A DNA stretch of 32,667 bases from Gammaproteobacteria bacterium (GTDB lineage Bacteria > Pseudomonadota > Gammaproteobacteria > DSM-19610): NCBI GenBank assembly GCA_030618475.1, contig JAUXDG010000002.1, positions 1 through 32,667 on the forward strand. Reading direction: 5' to 3'. A program made the position numbers and the translations under genes. This document shows, piece after piece, positions 28,496-32,667 of the stretch. Position 1 is the first letter of the stretch; every line of letters starts with the position of its first letter. The notes under the pieces were generated by a model. It did not search any database and was not told the DNA's origin. It saw nothing but the letters and a program-made list of their open reading frames with translations.

Positions 28496-30505
28496 TTAGA
28501 CCAAACCCTGCTGAAAGAACCCGATTGTTACCAGGATCAGCAGGATCAGCCCAATGCCGAGCAGAGTGAAGCCGAGTACGTAGGAAACCGTGTTGGCTCG
28601 CTTTGATGGCGGGGCTACCAGGCGTTTTTCCAGTTCACCACTGGCCTTCAGTCGTTGGTATTCCTCTGGTCGGTCTTCCTTGAATTCCTCCAAGTCCCAG
28701 CTACCGACAAACATCACCGTATCCAGTGGGAATTTGCTGGGTCGGAAGTGGTTGTTGAAGAAATGCACCACGAATAACGTCATAACCGCAAGGAAGGCCT
28801 CCAGCCCGTGGGCCAGGGTCGCCAGGTTGAACGCCCAGCCGGGCAGGAAACGGCTGAAGAACGGTGAGAACCACAGGATCAGGCCGGACAGGCCGATTAC
28901 CAGCGCGCCCCAATAGACCGCCCAGTAGTCGAACTTCTCCCAATAAGCCCAGCGGTCGAAGCGCGGCGCATCACCCTTGCCGAAGAACCAGCCGAACTGG
29001 CCCTTCATGTCCGCCCAGTCTTTCTTGCGTGGCAGCAGTGAGTCGTGGCCAAACCAGTCGAAGTCCTTGTCTTTGGACAGTCGCAGCAGCACCACGCCGG
29101 CGTGGCCGAATACCGCGATCAGGAATACCACCGCGGCGGTTCGATGCACATAGCCGAAGTCGCCAGGGCCGCCGAACAGCTTGATGAGGGTGGTTGCCCA
29201 GCCGGTTTCCGGGAACATTACCACCATTCCGGTCAGGGTCAGGACCATTACCGACAGCGCCAATGCCCAGTGGTTCGCGCGCCATTGCCAGGAGAATCGG
29301 CGGACGTGTTTGCCGCTGTTGTGTTTGACTCGTTTCATCCGCACGCGGAAGCGTTTGCCGTCGACGACGACGGTTTCATACGGACGTGATTTCAGTTCAC
29401 GCCAGAACCACAACATCGAGTGGCTGTAGAAGAATATCAGTGTCAGGATGATGATCGCGATCATCACCCGACCCAGCCACCACATTCCCGGGTTGCGCTC
29501 GAAGTCGCCCATGTCGGCATGGGCACGGAAATTGGTGAACTCCGGGCCGGCATCCTCGTGGCAGTTCCGGCAGGTTTTCAGGATGTTTTTTTCTGAAACC
29601 AGCGCTGCGAAATTGTCGGTCTTGTGGGTGTTGTGCGGACTGTGACAGTCCTTGCACTGGGCGACGTCTTTGTCGCCTAGCCAGGCGAGCTGGCCGTGCG
29701 TGGTGGCCTTGTAGCTGCGTACCTGCTTGTCGTGGCAACTACCGCACTGTTCGGTAATTACGCGGTGGGTCGCCAGGGCGTCTTTTTCGGCGATTTGGTG
29801 TGCGGAGTGACAGTCAGTGCAGGTCGCGCTGTCACCCTTCCAGGGTGTTTTGAGGCTGGCGCCGTGGATCGACTGTTGGTATTCGTTGAGTTCTTTCTGA
29901 TGGCACTCACCGCAGGTTTCCGGTGAATTCAGTTTATAGACGGTCGAACGTGGGTCGTCAGAACGATAGACATAGTGCGCGGTGTGACAATCGGAGCAAC
30001 GGGCATTGTCCTGCGCGTCTTTCTGTTGCGCATGGACGGAATGAGTGTATTGCCTGGTCTGGATGACAATGTCGATGTCGTCGCCGCTGAGCCAGGCAGT
30101 GCGCTCTGGTGCGCTGCCTTCACCCTGCTGTATATGGCAGCTTATGCAATCGACCGTTTTCAGGTCGTCTTGGTGTGGTAGCTGTTCGATGTCCGCATGG
30201 CAGTCCAGGCAACCATAGTGACCATGCACGCTGGCCTTCAGCGCATCGGTCTCTATGTCCAGATGGCGATAGGGCGGTGTGCCGTCCTTGCCGAGCGGAA
30301 CGGCGAAGCCCTTTTCGCCGTGGCAGTTCAGGCAGTCGCCATCGTTGATTTGATTTCGGCCCAGCTTCTGTTCGCCGGGCAGCAGTCCTTCCGCGGGTTT
30401 GTCGACCGGTTGCTGAGCGGCAGCGCTGTCGTCCGTGGCAAAGGCAGGGCCGGTCAGCACCGCCAGCAGTATGCCGGCGATTAGTGCGTACACGCGACGT
30501 TTCAT
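28496..30505 (-). CDS. Fused multiheme c-type cytochrome (nine CxxCH) with C-terminal membrane cytochrome b domain (CbcL-like architecture)
   Basis: Signal peptide; motifs CLNCH, CLDCH, CISCH, CSDCH, CGECH, CTDCH, CGSCH, CKDCH, CRNCH; then TM helices with His in 'WRANHWALALSVMVLTLTG', 'YVHRTAAVVFLIAVFGHAGVVLL', 'LAHGLEAFLAVMTLFVVHFFNNHFRPSKFPLD' as in FdnI/HydC cytochrome b. Confidence 0.92.
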   Translation of the reverse strand: MKRRVYALIAGILLAVLTGPAFATDDSAAAQQPVDKPAEGLLPGEQKLGRNQINDGDCLNCHGEKGFAVPLGKDGTPPYRHLDIETDALKASVHGHYGCLDCHADIEQLPHQDDLKTVDCISCHIQQGEGSAPERTAWLSGDDIDIVIQTRQYTHSVHAQQKDAQDNARCSDCHTAHYVYRSDDPRSTVYKLNSPETCGECHQKELNEYQQSIHGASLKTPWKGDSATCTDCHSAHQIAEKDALATHRVITEQCGSCHDKQVRSYKATTHGQLAWLGDKDVAQCKDCHSPHNTHKTDNFAALVSEKNILKTCRNCHEDAGPEFTNFRAHADMGDFERNPGMWWLGRVMIAIIILTLIFFYSHSMLWFWRELKSRPYETVVVDGKRFRVRMKRVKHNSGKHVRRFSWQWRANHWALALSVMVLTLTGMVVMFPETGWATTLIKLFGGPGDFGYVHRTAAVVFLIAVFGHAGVVLLRLSKDKDFDWFGHDSLLPRKKDWADMKGQFGWFFGKGDAPRFDRWAYWEKFDYWAVYWGALVIGLSGLILWFSPFFSRFLPGWAFNLATLAHGLEAFLAVMTLFVVHFFNNHFRPSKFPLDTVMFVGSWDLEEFKEDRPEEYQRLKASGELEKRLVAPPSKRANTVSYVLGFTLLGIGLILLILVTIGFFQQGLV

Positions 30506-31764
30506 AACTTCTGGGTGAATTCCGGATAGGCCTCCAGACCAATTTCGGCGATATCCGCACCTTCGTACTCATCCAGTTCCGACAGGCGAATGCCCATGGT
30601 CTTCTTGAGAATCAGCCAGGTCACAAAGCTGGTACTGAATACCCAGATGAAGATCAGCGCAATGCCCTCCAGTTGTGCGATGAAGCTGGCCTTGGGGTTG
30701 GACAGCACCACCGCCAGCAGACCCCAGATGCCGACAACGCCATGCACCGAAATTGCTCCCACCGGGTCATCGATATGGCCGCGGCGGTCCATCATGATGA
30801 TAGAGACGACCACGATTAGTCCACCGACAATGCCGATGAAGGTAGCCAGCCCCGGCGTTGGTGTCAGTGGTTCCGCGGTTATCGCGACCAGCCCGGCGAG
30901 GACCCCGTTCAGGCCCATGGTGAGGTCGGTCTTGCCGAACCAAAGTCGTGACAAAATCAGCGCGGCGATGCAGCCACCGGCGGCGGCCATGTTGGTATTC
31001 ACGAAGATCAATGAGACCGCATTGGCGGCTGGGACCGAGGTGATGGTCAGTTGCGAGCCACCGTTGAAGCCGAACCATCCCAGCCAAAGAATCATGGTGC
31101 CGAGGGTTGCGAAGGTCATGTTGGAACCGGGGATGGCCATCGGTTGCAGGCCGCCGTCCGGTTTTCTGACGTATTTTCCCTTGCGCGCGCCGAGTAGCAG
31201 AACGCCGGCCAGGGCAGCGGAGGCGCCGGCCAGATGGACCACGCCACTGCCGGCGAAATCCAGGAAGCCCGCCTGTTCGAGTATGCCGCCACCCCATTTC
31301 CAGTAACCCTGGATCGGGTAGATCAGCGCGGTCATTACCACGCTGAACAGCAGGAAAGACCATAGTTTCATGCGCTCGGCGACACTGCCGGAGATGATCG
31401 ACATCGCCGTGGCGACGAATACCACCTGGAAGAAGAAGTCTGAGAGTTTTGAGTGACCCAGTTCACCGCCGGACTCAACCACCTGCGCGAGGCTGTTGTC
31501 GAGGCCCAGAAAAAAGCTTATTGATGGCAGCCAGGCGCTATCGCTGCTGCCGTACATGATGTTGTATCCGACCAGCATGTACATGATGCAGGCAATTGCA
31601 TACAGAGCGATATTTTTGGTCAGGATCTCGGCTACGCTCTTGGTGCGCACCATGCCGGATTCCAGCATCGCGAAGCCGGTGGCCATCCACATCACCAGCG
31701 CGCCGGACATCAACAGGAAGAAGGTATCCTGCGAATAGATCAGTTCGATTAGTTTGGTTTCCAT
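30502..31764 (-). CDS. amt: Amt/MEP/Rh-family ammonium transporter
   Basis: 'LDFAGSGVVHLAGASAALAGVLLLG' and 'AISVHGVVGIWGLLAVVL' (twin-His positions), C-terminal 'GIRLSELDEYEGADIAEIGLEAYPEF'. Start trimmed to METKLIEL (31764). Confidence 0.96.
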   Translation of the reverse strand: METKLIELIYSQDTFFLLMSGALVMWMATGFAMLESGMVRTKSVAEILTKNIALYAIACIMYMLVGYNIMYGSSDSAWLPSISFFLGLDNSLAQVVESGGELGHSKLSDFFFQVVFVATAMSIISGSVAERMKLWSFLLFSVVMTALIYPIQGYWKWGGGILEQAGFLDFAGSGVVHLAGASAALAGVLLLGARKGKYVRKPDGGLQPMAIPGSNMTFATLGTMILWLGWFGFNGGSQLTITSVPAANAVSLIFVNTNMAAAGGCIAALILSRLWFGKTDLTMGLNGVLAGLVAITAEPLTPTPGLATFIGIVGGLIVVVSIIMMDRRGHIDDPVGAISVHGVVGIWGLLAVVLSNPKASFIAQLEGIALIFIWVFSTSFVTWLILKKTMGIRLSELDEYEGADIAEIGLEAYPEFTQKL

Positions 31765-31792
31765 TACAGACTCGATTCGGTATTCGTGAGGG

Positions 31793-31820
31793 GGCGGGTA
31801 CCGCGCCAGCGGCACCCGCC
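31793..31820 (-). promoter_or_regulatory. Intercistronic hairpin between HAO-like gene and amt
   Basis: Minus strand GGCGGGTGCCGC-TGGC-GCGGTACCCGCC: 12-bp stem with one G.T pair, 7 nt after the HAO-like stop. Confidence 0.7.
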
Positions 31821-31827
31821 GTGGGCA

Positions 31828-32667
31828 TTAGCGCTTGATGTTGGCTTCAGCTTCGGCCTTCATGCGTGCCTTCATGATGTTGAAGCCATGGTTGTCGTCA
31901 TCAGACGGACGCCAGGCCTTGGGCGGCTTGCCACCTTCGAACCAGCGATGCATCGGTGAGGCGAGTACCTCGGTCAACAGTACCTCGACCTTGTCAGCAC
32001 CCTCGGTGTTGCCGTTCTCGCGGGCATGCTTGATGGATTCGCGAATCCCCGGGACCATTTCCATATAGAAGCGGTGAGCAACCTCGAACACACCTTCCCA
32101 GTGGACATAGTCCGGGGCGAACATCGCGGCACCGTGACGAGCGCGACGACCTTCGTGGTGCCACAGGTAGAAGTAGTCCCATTCGATGGCTTCATTGAAC
32201 TTGACCGGGTCACGCAGGCCGTTCTGCAGCATGGAAACCACTAACTTCTTGGCTGGAATCAGAAATTTGTCGTTGAACATGACAACGAAGTTATCCAGCT
32301 GCTCGAAATGGCCGTCGACAATATTGTTGCCGTGACAGGCGCGACATACCGATTTCATGTCCTTGCGACGTTCCAGCCAGGGCTTGACATCCTTGCCCTT
32401 GCTGATGGCCTTGGAATCAACCCGTGCGGATACCGGCGCGCGCAGGTTCCAGGCGATGCGGTCGCCGATGTCATGCGTCACCGGCAGGTCCTTGGTGCGG
32501 GACATATGGCAGGTGGCGCAGGTCGGTGCGGCAGTGTAGTCCTCGCCAACGATCCACTTGCTGGAATCCAGATTCATCTCATCCTTATGAGCGCGGAAGG
32601 CGATACCGTGGGCGGACTCCTCATAGATTTCCTTCTGCGGATGGTCCGGGCCGAGGTGGCAGCGGCC
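31828..32667 (-). CDS. Octaheme hydroxylamine oxidoreductase-like (HAO/OCC) cytochrome, C-terminal part, 5' end beyond window
   Basis: ORF continues past the listed Met (32577) to the window edge: GRCHLGPDHPQKEIYEESAHGIAFRAHKDEMNLDSSKW... then CATCHMS, 'WNLRAPVS', CRACHG, 'YFYLWHHEGRRARHGAAMFAPDYVHWEG'. Confidence 0.9.
   Translation of the reverse strand, partial: GRCHLGPDHPQKEIYEESAHGIAFRAHKDEMNLDSSKWIVGEDYTAAPTCATCHMSRTKDLPVTHDIGDRIAWNLRAPVSARVDSKAISKGKDVKPWLERRKDMKSVCRACHGNNIVDGHFEQLDNFVVMFNDKFLIPAKKLVVSMLQNGLRDPVKFNEAIEWDYFYLWHHEGRRARHGAAMFAPDYVHWEGVFEVAHRFYMEMVPGIRESIKHARENGNTEGADKVEVLLTEVLASPMHRWFEGGKPPKAWRPSDDDNHGFNIMKARMKAEAEANIKR

Noticed and set aside
28242-28606. Three overlapping plus-strand ORFs after tRNA-Met
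   Set aside because: Start inside the tRNA or run into the antisense of the cytochrome fusion; no domain or clear RBS. The gap itself is kept as a finding.
30590-31306. 238-aa plus-strand ORF opposite amt
   Set aside because: Shadow ORF of the ammonium transporter; no recognisable domain.

Overview
The window reads as one stretch of a gammaproteobacterial-type chromosome. It holds mostly conserved housekeeping genes, with an SOS mutagenesis cassette at the left end and a nitrogen/redox cluster at the right end. Left to right: (i) a truncated array of 18-bp palindromes (TATACG-N6-CGTATA), then lexA-imuA-imuB behind two tandem LexA boxes, with no dnaE2 next to it; (ii) a minus-strand cell-wall/shape block: mreB-mreC-mreD-mrdA-rodA-mltB-rlpA-dacA-dat; (iii) divergent gatCAB; (iv) a minus-strand hemA-prfA-prmC-(HMA-like small protein)-moeB/thiF-JAMM protease block, containing three copies of a CCACGGAA palindromic repeat family (two here, one near dat) and a perfect 60-bp inverted repeat; (v) a plus-strand TPR lipoprotein-lolB-ispE-tRNA-Gln-prs-rplY-pth-ychF-tRNA-Met block; (vi) a minus-strand cluster of an octaheme HAO-like cytochrome (cut by the window edge), an Amt ammonium transporter, and a fused nine-CxxCH cytochrome c / membrane cytochrome b protein. 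The strongest candidates for something undescribed are cluster (vi), a possible quinol-linked reductive HAO/ammonium module, and the palindrome array at the extreme left edge.
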